64,000 nt of DNA from assembly GCA_036489565.1 (NCBI GenBank), contig DASXFN010000106.1, positions 1-64,000 of the forward strand. The letters are read 5' to 3'. The stretch is from JAICKN01 sp036489565 (GTDB lineage: Bacteria; Acidobacteriota; Terriglobia; Terriglobales; Acidobacteriaceae). The translations under genes and the position numbers were made by a program. Of this stretch, positions 56,148 to 64,000 are shown one piece after another; the stretch's first letter is position 1, and each line of letters starts with the position of its first letter. The notes beneath the pieces were generated by a model. The model saw only the letters and a list, made by a program, of their open reading frames with translations, was not told the DNA's origin and searched no databases.

Positions 56148-56528
56148 TCAGTGCGACACGACGATAATGAGAATGATCACAACGATCCCTAACACGACGA
56201 TCGCAATGTCCCGCGTCCCCAAGTTTCCAGCCGCGAATGCCGATTGTGCCGTGTTCGCGCGGGCCGCCAATTGCGCGAGTTCCTGGTCGCTCAACGAAGG
56301 AACTGCATTCTTGACTTGTTGAGCGTTCACGCGTGCGGTGCTCATCGCTTGCGCCGCAACGTTGGTGGAGAGGAATTGTTCCACTTTCTGAATATTTTGC
56401 GCCCGAATCTGCGAAGCGACGACGAGTTGCTGTTGCAAATCAGATTGACTCACAACATGGTTGGTCTCTGCCATTGAGAGAGCGGGAAAAACCGTGACGA
56501 GTAGCAGTGCAACAAAAGCCCGAAGCAT
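56148..56528 (-). CDS. PA2779-like small membrane protein, copy 1
   Basis: 126 residues. Signal MLRAFVALLLVTVFPALSMA, central helical domain SQSDLQQQLVVASQIRAQNI and VPSLSDQELAQLAARA, C-terminal helix IAIVVLGIVVIILIIVVSH. Shares the order and spacing of motifs with its downstream paralogue. GGAGG 8 nt before the ATG. First gene of the envelope operon. Confidence 0.8.
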   Translation of the reverse strand: MLRAFVALLLVTVFPALSMAETNHVVSQSDLQQQLVVASQIRAQNIQKVEQFLSTNVAAQAMSTARVNAQQVKNAVPSLSDQELAQLAARANTAQSAFAAGNLGTRDIAIVVLGIVVIILIIVVSH

Positions 56529-56653
56529 AAAAAATCCTCCGCCGCGAATCAGAATCTAGGTGGGCGTCGCATCTATGATGCAATGCCAGATTCAACTGTT
56601 TCACGCGAATTAGAATTTGGGACCAATCACCCATAATTTTTCCGAACCTACTC

Positions 56654-59182
56654 TTAGATGTTCTCTACATAACTTTGCAGTAGGCGTGCGATTTGCTGAG
56701 GATCCATTTCCTGATCAATCTGAATCGGCGCTCCGATTTTGACTCGTATCTGATGCGGCTTGGCAAACCGCTTGCCGCGCTTTTTTACCTCGAATAATCC
56801 GTCAATCCGCATGGGGATTACGGGAACGGCCAGGCTCTTCGCGAGAATTCCAATTCCCGTCTGGAACGGCCGCAACTTGCCATCGGTCGTGTGATGGCCT
56901 TCAGGAAAAACCAAAACACTGTAGCCGCGATCTACAGATTCTCCCGCATAGGCGAAACTCTCGCGGAATCCCGCCGCGCGGGGGAGGGGAAATACATTGA
57001 GCAAAGCCACGCCCAGCGTCCATTCAATCCGGCTGTAGATTTTGCGGAAAATATTTGTTCCTGGCGGTGGCGTTCGCAGGATTTCCAGCGCCTCGCCCCC
57101 CGCAGCGGTGGCCAGTTTGTTGCCAAATCGCGCCGGAAGCGCCGTCTGCACGAAGCCGACGTCCACATCGTCAATGTGATTGCAAACCACAAGAACGGGT
57201 CCGCGAACCTTCTTCAGACGTTCGCGGCCTTCCACCTTGGGCCACCCCAGCGCCAACATCGCCGGACGCATCAATAAATAATGCGCCAGCAGACGAACCC
57301 AGGTCGTCGGCCAGCGCTGTACCCAAGCTGGGTAATGATAATGCGCTCGCGGCATTGACGTCGTGCCACCGCGCAGCACGCGTTCCAAATCACTGACTGT
57401 GTTTACCGCGGAAAAGTTTGCCTCGCTTAAGTCAACCTGATATCGGTCTTCCAGCGCGCTCATCAACTCCACCCGATCGAGGGAACTGAGGTTCAAGTCT
57501 GAATCGAGATTCGCATTGGGAGAAATATTTCCCGCACCATGCTTCGAGATGCGGCCAATCAACTCCGCGAGCGGACTGACCGGCGCACTATGCGCTCCCC
57601 CGGCCAATTCACCCAGGACCACCTGCGCGATTTCAGCCCTCTTCGGCTTTTGAGTGGAAGTTCGTGGAAAATCTTCTTCCGGCCAGACGAACCACTTCCG
57701 AACTCGCTGATACTCGGCCAGCAATGCGTTAGCCTGTTGCACAAGGGGCGCCGCATCTTTTGCCGGATCACGCAAAATTAATACGGCGCAAGCCTCGGCG
57801 TTGCCGCCATCCTCAAAAGGAATGACGATGCAATCCTTCACTTCCGGTTGTTTTCGCAGGGCCGCCTCAATGTCTTCCGGATAGACGTTCATTCCGGCGG
57901 AAGTCACGATCACTTCTTTTTTTCGGCCTTTGAAGTACAGATTGCCGGCTTCATCTAGTTCACCGATGTCGCCAGTGTGGAACCATCCTTCGTCGGCTGT
58001 CGCTGCGTGAAACTCCGTTCCCTTCATCACTGTCGAAGCGACTCCGCCGCCGCGCACCAGAATTTCGCCGTCAGGAGCGAGCTTAACCTCTCGCCCGGCG
58101 AGTACTTTTCCGATCGAGCCTTTGCCCAATTTGAATGGATGGTTCACGCTGATGAGCGAAGTCGTCTCCGTGAGGCCATAGCCCTGGACCACGGCGAAGC
58201 CTAGCCGCCCCCAGAATTGTTCCGTGACGCTATCGAGCGCCGCGCCGCCGCAGATGAATGCCCAGAACTTCCATCCAAAGCGGCGATGAATGCGGCGGAA
58301 TATCCACCAGCGAAGCAGAAAATGCCTGCCCTCCGCCTGCCCAAACTTGCGCAGGAACGGCTGCAACTGTCCGTCGTCTTCCAGATCACGCTGAATTTTT
58401 TCCTTCAGTGATTGCAAAACGCGTGGCACCGAAACCAATGCTGAAATTCGCTCCCGCCGGATCGTGCCCAGAACCTCAGATGGTTTGAATGTTTCCTGAA
58501 AGAACACCGTTCCTCCCATGAGTTGCGGAAGGAATATTCCAAGAAACTGGCCGAACACATGGCTCAAAGGAAGCAGGTTCAAAAAACGGACAGGATGCAC
58601 GAAGCGCTCGTACTTGAGATATTTTTTTATTTCAACTTCGAGCGGCGCGATGTTGCTGAGAACGTTGCCGTGAGTGATGACGACGCCCTTTGGCTCGGCA
58701 GTCGTACCGGAAGTGAAAATGATCTCCAGCGGATCTTCGGGAGTTAGTGTCGCTGAGGCGTAAGGCTCGGAGGCATGTCGGGAAAGAGTTTTCCCAAATT
58801 CTTCCAGCAACAGGACCGCGGATGCGTCAAACGCTTTGCCATGATCGCGGGAGCCAACCACCAATTTCGCATTCGTCTGGCCGTATACACGATGCGCGAA
58901 GTCTCCGCTCGCCGCATCATCCATGGGCACGGCTACGGTCCCACGCAATGCGCATCCGAAGAAGGCCGCAACCCATTCTGCTGAGTTAGGTCCCCAAAGC
59001 AGCACGCGGTCGCCTTTGCCGATTCCACGTGCTTCCAACTCGCGCGCGAACTGGAAAGCGGAATTCGCGGTCTTCTTATAAGACCAGCGTGCAAAGCGGT
59101 ATCCCACGCGCTGCGCGTAAGCGCATTCGTTTCCTCTGGCCAAAAAATTATCGAGGAAACCGGTAATCGAACTTCGCTGCAT
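56654..59182 (-). CDS. acyl-AMP ligase / acyl carrier / acyltransferase fusion
   Basis: 842 residues. N-terminal ANL domain (about 1-525) with TSGTTAEPKGVV, GYGLTETTSL, HTGDIGELDEAGN and the catalytic Lys in TQKPKRAE; a carrier domain at about 545-615 with the phosphopantetheine Ser in LSSLDRVEL; and a C-terminal PlsC acyltransferase with HIDDVD (HX4D) and VFPEGHHTTDGK. Probably activates a fatty acid, loads it on its own carrier and transfers it to a lysophospholipid, as Aas does, but Aas has the acyltransferase first. Follows galU by 87 bp. Confidence 0.9.
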   Translation of the reverse strand: MQRSSITGFLDNFLARGNECAYAQRVGYRFARWSYKKTANSAFQFARELEARGIGKGDRVLLWGPNSAEWVAAFFGCALRGTVAVPMDDAASGDFAHRVYGQTNAKLVVGSRDHGKAFDASAVLLLEEFGKTLSRHASEPYASATLTPEDPLEIIFTSGTTAEPKGVVITHGNVLSNIAPLEVEIKKYLKYERFVHPVRFLNLLPLSHVFGQFLGIFLPQLMGGTVFFQETFKPSEVLGTIRRERISALVSVPRVLQSLKEKIQRDLEDDGQLQPFLRKFGQAEGRHFLLRWWIFRRIHRRFGWKFWAFICGGAALDSVTEQFWGRLGFAVVQGYGLTETTSLISVNHPFKLGKGSIGKVLAGREVKLAPDGEILVRGGGVASTVMKGTEFHAATADEGWFHTGDIGELDEAGNLYFKGRKKEVIVTSAGMNVYPEDIEAALRKQPEVKDCIVIPFEDGGNAEACAVLILRDPAKDAAPLVQQANALLAEYQRVRKWFVWPEEDFPRTSTQKPKRAEIAQVVLGELAGGAHSAPVSPLAELIGRISKHGAGNISPNANLDSDLNLSSLDRVELMSALEDRYQVDLSEANFSAVNTVSDLERVLRGGTTSMPRAHYHYPAWVQRWPTTWVRLLAHYLLMRPAMLALGWPKVEGRERLKKVRGPVLVVCNHIDDVDVGFVQTALPARFGNKLATAAGGEALEILRTPPPGTNIFRKIYSRIEWTLGVALLNVFPLPRAAGFRESFAYAGESVDRGYSVLVFPEGHHTTDGKLRPFQTGIGILAKSLAVPVIPMRIDGLFEVKKRGKRFAKPHQIRVKIGAPIQIDQEMDPQQIARLLQSYVENI

Positions 59183-59269
59183 CCAATACAGCCTAGTTTT
59201 CTTTTAGATAGAAGGTCAATTCGCGGGGTGGCGCTGATATCCAAATCGCGGACCGCAGCCGATATGAGC

Positions 59270-60148
59270 TCAAAGTTCCAATTGCTTCAAATAGCGTAAA
59301 AACTGTTCGCGCAAGTCAGGCCGTTTTAGCGCGAACTCCACGGTCGCTTTGAGGAATCCTAATTTGTCTCCGGCGTCGTGACGTTTGCCGTCAAATACGT
59401 AGCCGTAAATCTTCTCTCGCTTCAGCAAGCGCCGCATTCCGTCTGTGAGTTGCAGTTCGCCGCCAGCGCCCGTTTGCGTCTTTTCGAGTTCCTCAAAAAT
59501 AGTGGGCGTAAGAATGTAACGGCCAATGATCGCCAGATTGGACGGCGCTTGGTCGGCCTTCGGTTTTTCAACCAGGTCCTCGATTTCAAAAAGCTTTCCA
59601 TTCGATCCTTCCACCGGCTTCGCCTTCAGGACACCGTAAGATGAAATGGAAGGGCCGTCGATTTGCTGGACGGCAATCACCGAGCATTGCGTCTTCTCGT
59701 AAACCTGAATCAATTGCTTAAGGCATGGAACTTCCGCGTCAATCACGTCATCGGCCAGCAAAACAGCAAACGGTTCATCGCCGACGAGTTCCCGCGCGGT
59801 TAGCACCGCATGTCCCAGGCCCAGAGCTTCTTTCTGGCGCACGTAAGCGACGTGAATCATGTCGGAGATGTGACGCACAATTTCCAGCAAATCGGTTTTC
59901 TTACGCTCCGCCAGCATGCTCTCCAGCTCGTAGCTGACGTCGAAGTGGTCTTCAATCGCCTGCTTCCCCCGGCCCGTGATCATTACGATCTGGTCGCAGC
60001 CGGCGGCCATGGCTTCCTCCACACCGTACTGAATGATTGGCTTGTCAACGATGGGCAGCATCTCTTTCGGCTGCGCCTTGGTGGCGGGCAAAAAACGGGT
60101 GCCCAGTCCAGCTGCGGGGAATACTGCTTTGCGAACTCTCTTGCTCAT
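59270..60148 (-). CDS. galU: UTP-glucose-1-phosphate uridylyltransferase
   Basis: 292 residues from ATG 60148 (AAGGA 6 nt upstream; TTG at 60169 less likely). Nucleotidyl motif VFPAAGLGTRFLPATKAQPK, sugar-binding region ADDVIDAEVPCLKQL and EIEDLVEKPKADQAP. Makes UDP-glucose for envelope polysaccharides and glycolipids. Confidence 0.96.
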   Translation of the reverse strand: MSKRVRKAVFPAAGLGTRFLPATKAQPKEMLPIVDKPIIQYGVEEAMAAGCDQIVMITGRGKQAIEDHFDVSYELESMLAERKKTDLLEIVRHISDMIHVAYVRQKEALGLGHAVLTARELVGDEPFAVLLADDVIDAEVPCLKQLIQVYEKTQCSVIAVQQIDGPSISSYGVLKAKPVEGSNGKLFEIEDLVEKPKADQAPSNLAIIGRYILTPTIFEELEKTQTGAGGELQLTDGMRRLLKREKIYGYVFDGKRHDAGDKLGFLKATVEFALKRPDLREQFLRYLKQLEL

Positions 60149-60188
60149 GTTTTCCTTTTCAGTATTCAACCGTGGGGTTCATTGCGGG

Positions 60189-61922
60189 CTATAACGTCGG
60201 GCTATCGTTACCCAGCATCTTCTCACGAATGATTTTAAGAGGTATGGCGCCCTGCTTCATAAACGTGTCATGAAATTCACGCAGGCTGTATTGATCGCCG
60301 CGCATGGCGTGATAGTCCTGGCGCAGCTTCAAAATCTCAAGCTTGCCCAACGTGTACACCAGATACGTCGGATCGGACGTGCCGCGCTTTGCTTCTTCTT
60401 CTGCCACCGGCGGCACCTGATATCCCTCTTTCACAAAAAACTCCTGGGCTTGATCAATGGTCATTTTTCCCGTGTGCATTTTGATGCCAACTATGAACCT
60501 TGCGTCACGCAGTAGAGCATCGTCAAGTTGCCCCAGGCGAAGTTTAGGGTCGCCGTTGCCGTAGCCTTCATCCAGCATCATCTGTTCGCTGTAATGTGCC
60601 CAGCCCTCGGAGTTACTTCCACAGGAAATCAGTTTGCGAACCTTTGAAGGAGCCTGCTTCACCCACAAAAACTGCGTGTAATGTCCCGGATACACTTCGT
60701 GCACGGCGGTGCTGATGATCGTGCCCCGGTTAAAACCTTCCATCCATTCTTCTGTCTTTGCCGCGCTCCATGACGGATCAGGCAGCGTCACGTTGAACAT
60801 GGCCTCTGTGGCTTTGCTTTCGTAGGGTCCTGGCGTATCCATGGAAGCCGTGGTTAATGCGCGTTCAAACGGAGGCGTTTCCTCGACAATCGGAAGCACC
60901 GTGGACGGTATGGTAACGATTTGTTTTTGGTTGATATAGTCGCGCAGGCCGCCAAGCACATTGCGGAAGGATTGCAGCAGTTGACCATTTGGCGGATGAT
61001 CCTTTTGTAGATCAGCCAACACCTCTCGCGCGTCGCGTTTGGGATCAATGCTCGCCGCAACCTCATTCAGGCGCTGCTGGTTTTGTCGCAAATCAGCGGT
61101 GCCGATCTCCAGCAGCTTATCCAGTGGGATGTCAACCATTTCGTCGTAGAGCAGCTTCTTACGGTAATTCTCGGCCCCAATGCGAAAATCTCCCTTGGAA
61201 ACGGGCAGCAAATCTTTCTGCAGGAAGCTCTGATAATTACTCAGGCCCTGGATGACCGCAGCATTGCTTGACTTGAATGCCGCGAGCAGCTTGGGATCTT
61301 TCACAGCGGAAAATGCGCTGGGCACATCTTTTTGAAAGAAGCCAATAATTCCGGGCAGTTGCTGGATCGCTACCTGGGTGTAGACCAGCGGAGGGTTTTT
61401 CAGGTTCGCGTGCGCCGCTTCGAATACCTTGGGGACCTGTTGCTCCCTTGCAATCACCGAACGCAAGCGGTCTTCGGGCGACGCAAAGTTGCGTGCCATC
61501 AGCACGAAAATGCTATATGACAAATTCGAACTGTACTCGTCCGGGTTCTTCTTCCACATCTGAATATCGTTCAATTCCAGCAGCTGGCCGTTGATGGAGC
61601 TGACGACGAGGTCGCGGTCGGCGATGGCGTCCTGGGTAAGTGGCAGCGTGGATATGTGCTCGAAGCGGGTTTTGAATTGATTCAACCCCGCGATCTCAGC
61701 CTCGGCGGCTTTCGCGGAATAATCTTCCAGCTTGCCATCATATTGGTGAAATCCATCGGAAGTGGCTTCAGTGGGATGAAACTGGAAATGAAAATCGAAG
61801 TATTCATCCACTAGCTGGTTAAAATTTACCGGTTTCTCGTGCGAGCGCGCCATCACGCGTGAAGGAATAACAAAGCACATAAGAATCAATACGGTGGACA
61901 GTGCCGTTGCGGCTTTATTCAT
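60189..61922 (-). CDS. secreted DUF885-family metallopeptidase-like protein
   Basis: 577 residues from ATG 61922, with GAGG 7 nt upstream. Signal peptide (MNKAATALSTVLILMCFV) and the DUF885 hallmark TAVHEVYPGHYTQF, an HEx3GH-type zinc-binding site. N-terminal part NQLVDEYFDFHFQFHPTEAT is typical. Probably a periplasmic peptidase; substrate unknown. Lies between mfd and galU. Confidence 0.88.
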   Translation of the reverse strand: MNKAATALSTVLILMCFVIPSRVMARSHEKPVNFNQLVDEYFDFHFQFHPTEATSDGFHQYDGKLEDYSAKAAEAEIAGLNQFKTRFEHISTLPLTQDAIADRDLVVSSINGQLLELNDIQMWKKNPDEYSSNLSYSIFVLMARNFASPEDRLRSVIAREQQVPKVFEAAHANLKNPPLVYTQVAIQQLPGIIGFFQKDVPSAFSAVKDPKLLAAFKSSNAAVIQGLSNYQSFLQKDLLPVSKGDFRIGAENYRKKLLYDEMVDIPLDKLLEIGTADLRQNQQRLNEVAASIDPKRDAREVLADLQKDHPPNGQLLQSFRNVLGGLRDYINQKQIVTIPSTVLPIVEETPPFERALTTASMDTPGPYESKATEAMFNVTLPDPSWSAAKTEEWMEGFNRGTIISTAVHEVYPGHYTQFLWVKQAPSKVRKLISCGSNSEGWAHYSEQMMLDEGYGNGDPKLRLGQLDDALLRDARFIVGIKMHTGKMTIDQAQEFFVKEGYQVPPVAEEEAKRGTSDPTYLVYTLGKLEILKLRQDYHAMRGDQYSLREFHDTFMKQGAIPLKIIREKMLGNDSPTL

Positions 61923-62036
61923 GGACGGTCCTCGACGGGAATCTCTCTTAAACATTCAACAATGACATCTAAAGTAGCATGGGACAAAATAAAATTCAGG
62001 TGGGGATTTTCGACCGGCGGCAGCGCCAACATGAAC

Positions 62037-64000
62037 TTAAAGCGCGACGGAAGGCACCTCTTCCTGGCCCAGCTCTTGCAGAAGATTCCGCAACTGGGCT
62101 AGCACTTCGCCGGGTGAAGAGGGTTTGCATACGAATTTCAGGGTGCCGTCCGGAGTAAATTGGGATCCCCGCTGCGATGAGACAAACTGCGCCAGCTTTC
62201 CCGGATCAATCGTGGCGTTGGTTTTGAACTTTATGCTTAGCACATCCCGCTTACGATCAATCGCGGCAACTCCCACTCGCGCACACAGCAACTTTAACGA
62301 AGCATATTCCAAAAGATTGTTCACCGCGGCCGGCAACTCGCCGTAGCGGTCCTGAAGTTCCGCGCGGACGTCATTCCACTGGGCGTCGGTTTCCACCCCT
62401 GCCACACGTTTATACATCCGCAGCCGTTGGTTCTCTTCGGCAATGTAATCTCCGGGAATGCGAATGTTCAGGCCGAGGTTCATCTGCAGGCCAGCCTCTT
62501 CGTGCGGCGCTTCGCCCTTCATCTCACGGACGGCGCGGTCCAGCATCTGGGTGTAGAGTTCAAACCCCACGGCTTCAATGTGGCCGCTTTGTTCGCCGCC
62601 CAGCAAATTGCCCGCGCCGCGCAGTTCCAGATCGAGCGCGGCGATTTTGAATCCCGCACCTAGATCAGAGAATTCTTTCAGCGCCGCCAACCGCCGCCGC
62701 GCGATTGGAGTCAATTCGATTTCCGCGGGAATCAATAGATAGGCGTAAGCCCGCCGGTTGGAACGTCCCACACGCCCGCGCAGTTGATAAAGTTCAGAAA
62801 GGCCCATGCGTTCAGCGCGGTTAATGAAGATCGTATTGCAGAGCGGAATGTCCAGACCGTTTTCGATGATCGTAGTCGCGACCAGAATGTCGGCTTCGTG
62901 ATGCATGAATTTCAGCATCACTTTTTCCAGCTCTCCTTCGCCCATCTGTCCATGGCCCACGATAACCCGGGCGCCGGGAGCGAGTTCCTGCAGCTTGGCC
63001 GCCATCTCCCAAATCGTGTCCACGCGGTTGTGCACAAAATAAACTTGCCCGCCGCGATCAAGCTCCTGTTCGATTGCCGAGCGAATCAATTTTTCATCCC
63101 AACTTGCTACGACTGTCTGAATGGCAATGCGGTCCTTTGGCGGCGTCTCAATCACGCTCATGTCCCGCAGCCCAACCAGTGACATATGCAGCGTGCGGGG
63201 AATCGGAGTGGCCGACATGGTGAGCACGTCCACTTGTTTGCGCATCTGCTTGATGCGTTCTTTATGGCGTACTCCAAAACGCTGCTCTTCATCCACAATC
63301 AGCAGGCCGAGCTCCGAGAATTTGATGTCTTTCGAAAGCAGCCGGTGCGTGCCGATCAAAATGTCGATCTTGCCTGTTTCAAGTTTTTGCAGGATTTCTT
63401 TTTGCTGCTTCGCATTGCGGAAGCGGCTGATCATCTCAATAGTGATGGGAAAGGCCGCGAAGCGCTGCTTGAACGTTTCATAGTGCTGGAACGCCAGCAC
63501 CGTGGTCGGAGCGAGCACCGCGACCTGGCGGTTATCGCCAACCGCTTTGAACGCCGCACGCATGGCAACTTCAGTCTTGCCGTAACCAACGTCTCCGCAA
63601 AGCAATCGGTCCATCGGCTGCAACGATTCCATGTCGCGCTTCACGTCTGCAATCGCATATGCCTGATCGTCGGTTTCGCTGTATTCGAAGGCGTCCTCGA
63701 ACTCCCGCATCCAATCATTGTCGGCAGGATACGAATGGCCTTGCGCCGCCTTACGCTCCGCATACAGCTTGAGCAGTTCGTCGGTCATGTCCGCCATCGC
63801 TTTGCGGACGCGCGCTTTGGTTTTGGCCCACGCGGCCGTTCCCAGATGATTAAGAGCGGGCTTAACGCCTTCTGACGAACGATACTTCTGTACCAGATCA
63901 AGGCGCGTAAGCGGCACATAAAGCCGTGCGCCTTCCGCATATTCCAGCAGCATCAATTCAATGGTGCTGTCATCCTGCTGGATTTCCTTCAGCCCCTGGT
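62037..64000 (-). CDS. mfd: transcription-repair coupling factor (5' partial)
   Basis: The frame is open to the right edge; the visible ~654 residues are the C-terminal part. It starts at the RNA-polymerase-interaction region (GLKEIQQDDST, LEYAEGARLYVPL) and includes the helicase motifs: Walker A CGDVGYGKTEVA, VDEEQRFGV, SATPIPRTLHM, GRVGRSNRRAYAYLL, and the TRCF domain (RLRMYKRVAGVETD, residues about 540-620). Removes stalled RNA polymerase and recruits UvrA. Confidence 0.96.
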   Translation of the reverse strand, partial: QGLKEIQQDDSTIELMLLEYAEGARLYVPLTRLDLVQKYRSSEGVKPALNHLGTAAWAKTKARVRKAMADMTDELLKLYAERKAAQGHSYPADNDWMREFEDAFEYSETDDQAYAIADVKRDMESLQPMDRLLCGDVGYGKTEVAMRAAFKAVGDNRQVAVLAPTTVLAFQHYETFKQRFAAFPITIEMISRFRNAKQQKEILQKLETGKIDILIGTHRLLSKDIKFSELGLLIVDEEQRFGVRHKERIKQMRKQVDVLTMSATPIPRTLHMSLVGLRDMSVIETPPKDRIAIQTVVASWDEKLIRSAIEQELDRGGQVYFVHNRVDTIWEMAAKLQELAPGARVIVGHGQMGEGELEKVMLKFMHHEADILVATTIIENGLDIPLCNTIFINRAERMGLSELYQLRGRVGRSNRRAYAYLLIPAEIELTPIARRRLAALKEFSDLGAGFKIAALDLELRGAGNLLGGEQSGHIEAVGFELYTQMLDRAVREMKGEAPHEEAGLQMNLGLNIRIPGDYIAEENQRLRMYKRVAGVETDAQWNDVRAELQDRYGELPAAVNNLLEYASLKLLCARVGVAAIDRKRDVLSIKFKTNATIDPGKLAQFVSSQRGSQFTPDGTLKFVCKPSSPGEVLAQLRNLLQELGQEEVPSVAL

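Overview
The window reads as chromosomal DNA of an acidobacterium, probably Terriglobia (Koribacter/Sulfotelmatobacter-like). This rests on three things: an alternative complex III operon joined to an A2-type caa3 oxidase, a tRNA-tuf-rpmG-tRNA-Trp-secE-nusG-rplKAJL-rpoBC block whose RpoB carries a cysteine-rich insertion, and GC-rich spacers full of short palindromes. The assignment is an inference from gene content; no 16S rRNA gene is present. No CRISPR array, phage, transposase or integrase was found.

Layout. 1-3745: end of a GGDEF-PilZ signalling protein, a two-gene ABC-2 exporter, and a lone nucleotidyltransferase-like gene. 3877-7461: a large FAD/Fe-S dehydrogenase and a zinc-ribbon membrane protein. 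7533-20242 (minus strand): respiratory operon actABCDEF, an unassigned one-span protein, a SCO copper chaperone, then coxB(cyt c fusion)-coxA-coxC-coxD. Electrons would pass from quinol through ActA/ActE haems to the CuA/haem c subunit and the haem-copper oxidase. Its AT-rich upstream region holds a candidate promoter and a 13-bp tandem repeat. 20524-24438: aldehyde dehydrogenase, amidase, PgeF.

24767-40634 is the information-processing block: tRNA-Thr(TGT), tRNA-Tyr(GTA), a small membrane ORF running into tRNA-Thr(GGT), tRNA-Gly(TCC), a small unknown protein, tuf, rpmG, tRNA-Trp(CCA), secE, nusG, rplK, rplA, rplJ, rplL, rpoB, rpoC, ending at a clear intrinsic terminator. Hairpins lie between many of these genes, including an 11-bp stem between rplL and rpoB.

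40644-53326 is mixed housekeeping: a small unknown, YihY-family membrane protein, pyruvate kinase, TEX30-like hydrolase, rhomboid-like membrane protein, a decayed M28 peptidase gene, a LysW-like zinc-ribbon protein with an acidic tail, two small secreted proteins, ribosomal protein S1 with a good sigma-70 promoter, a HIT protein, LigA, a GNAT acetyltransferase and a lipid kinase.

53361-64000 (all minus strand): Mfd (5' part outside the window), a DUF885 protein, GalU, an acyl-AMP ligase/ACP/acyltransferase fusion, then a compact envelope operon of two paralogous PA2779-like small membrane proteins, a secreted C39-type cysteine peptidase and a TPR protein with a probable beta-barrel C-terminus. 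This last operon, the RpoB insertion and the unassigned ACIII-oxidase protein are the best candidates for under-described biology.
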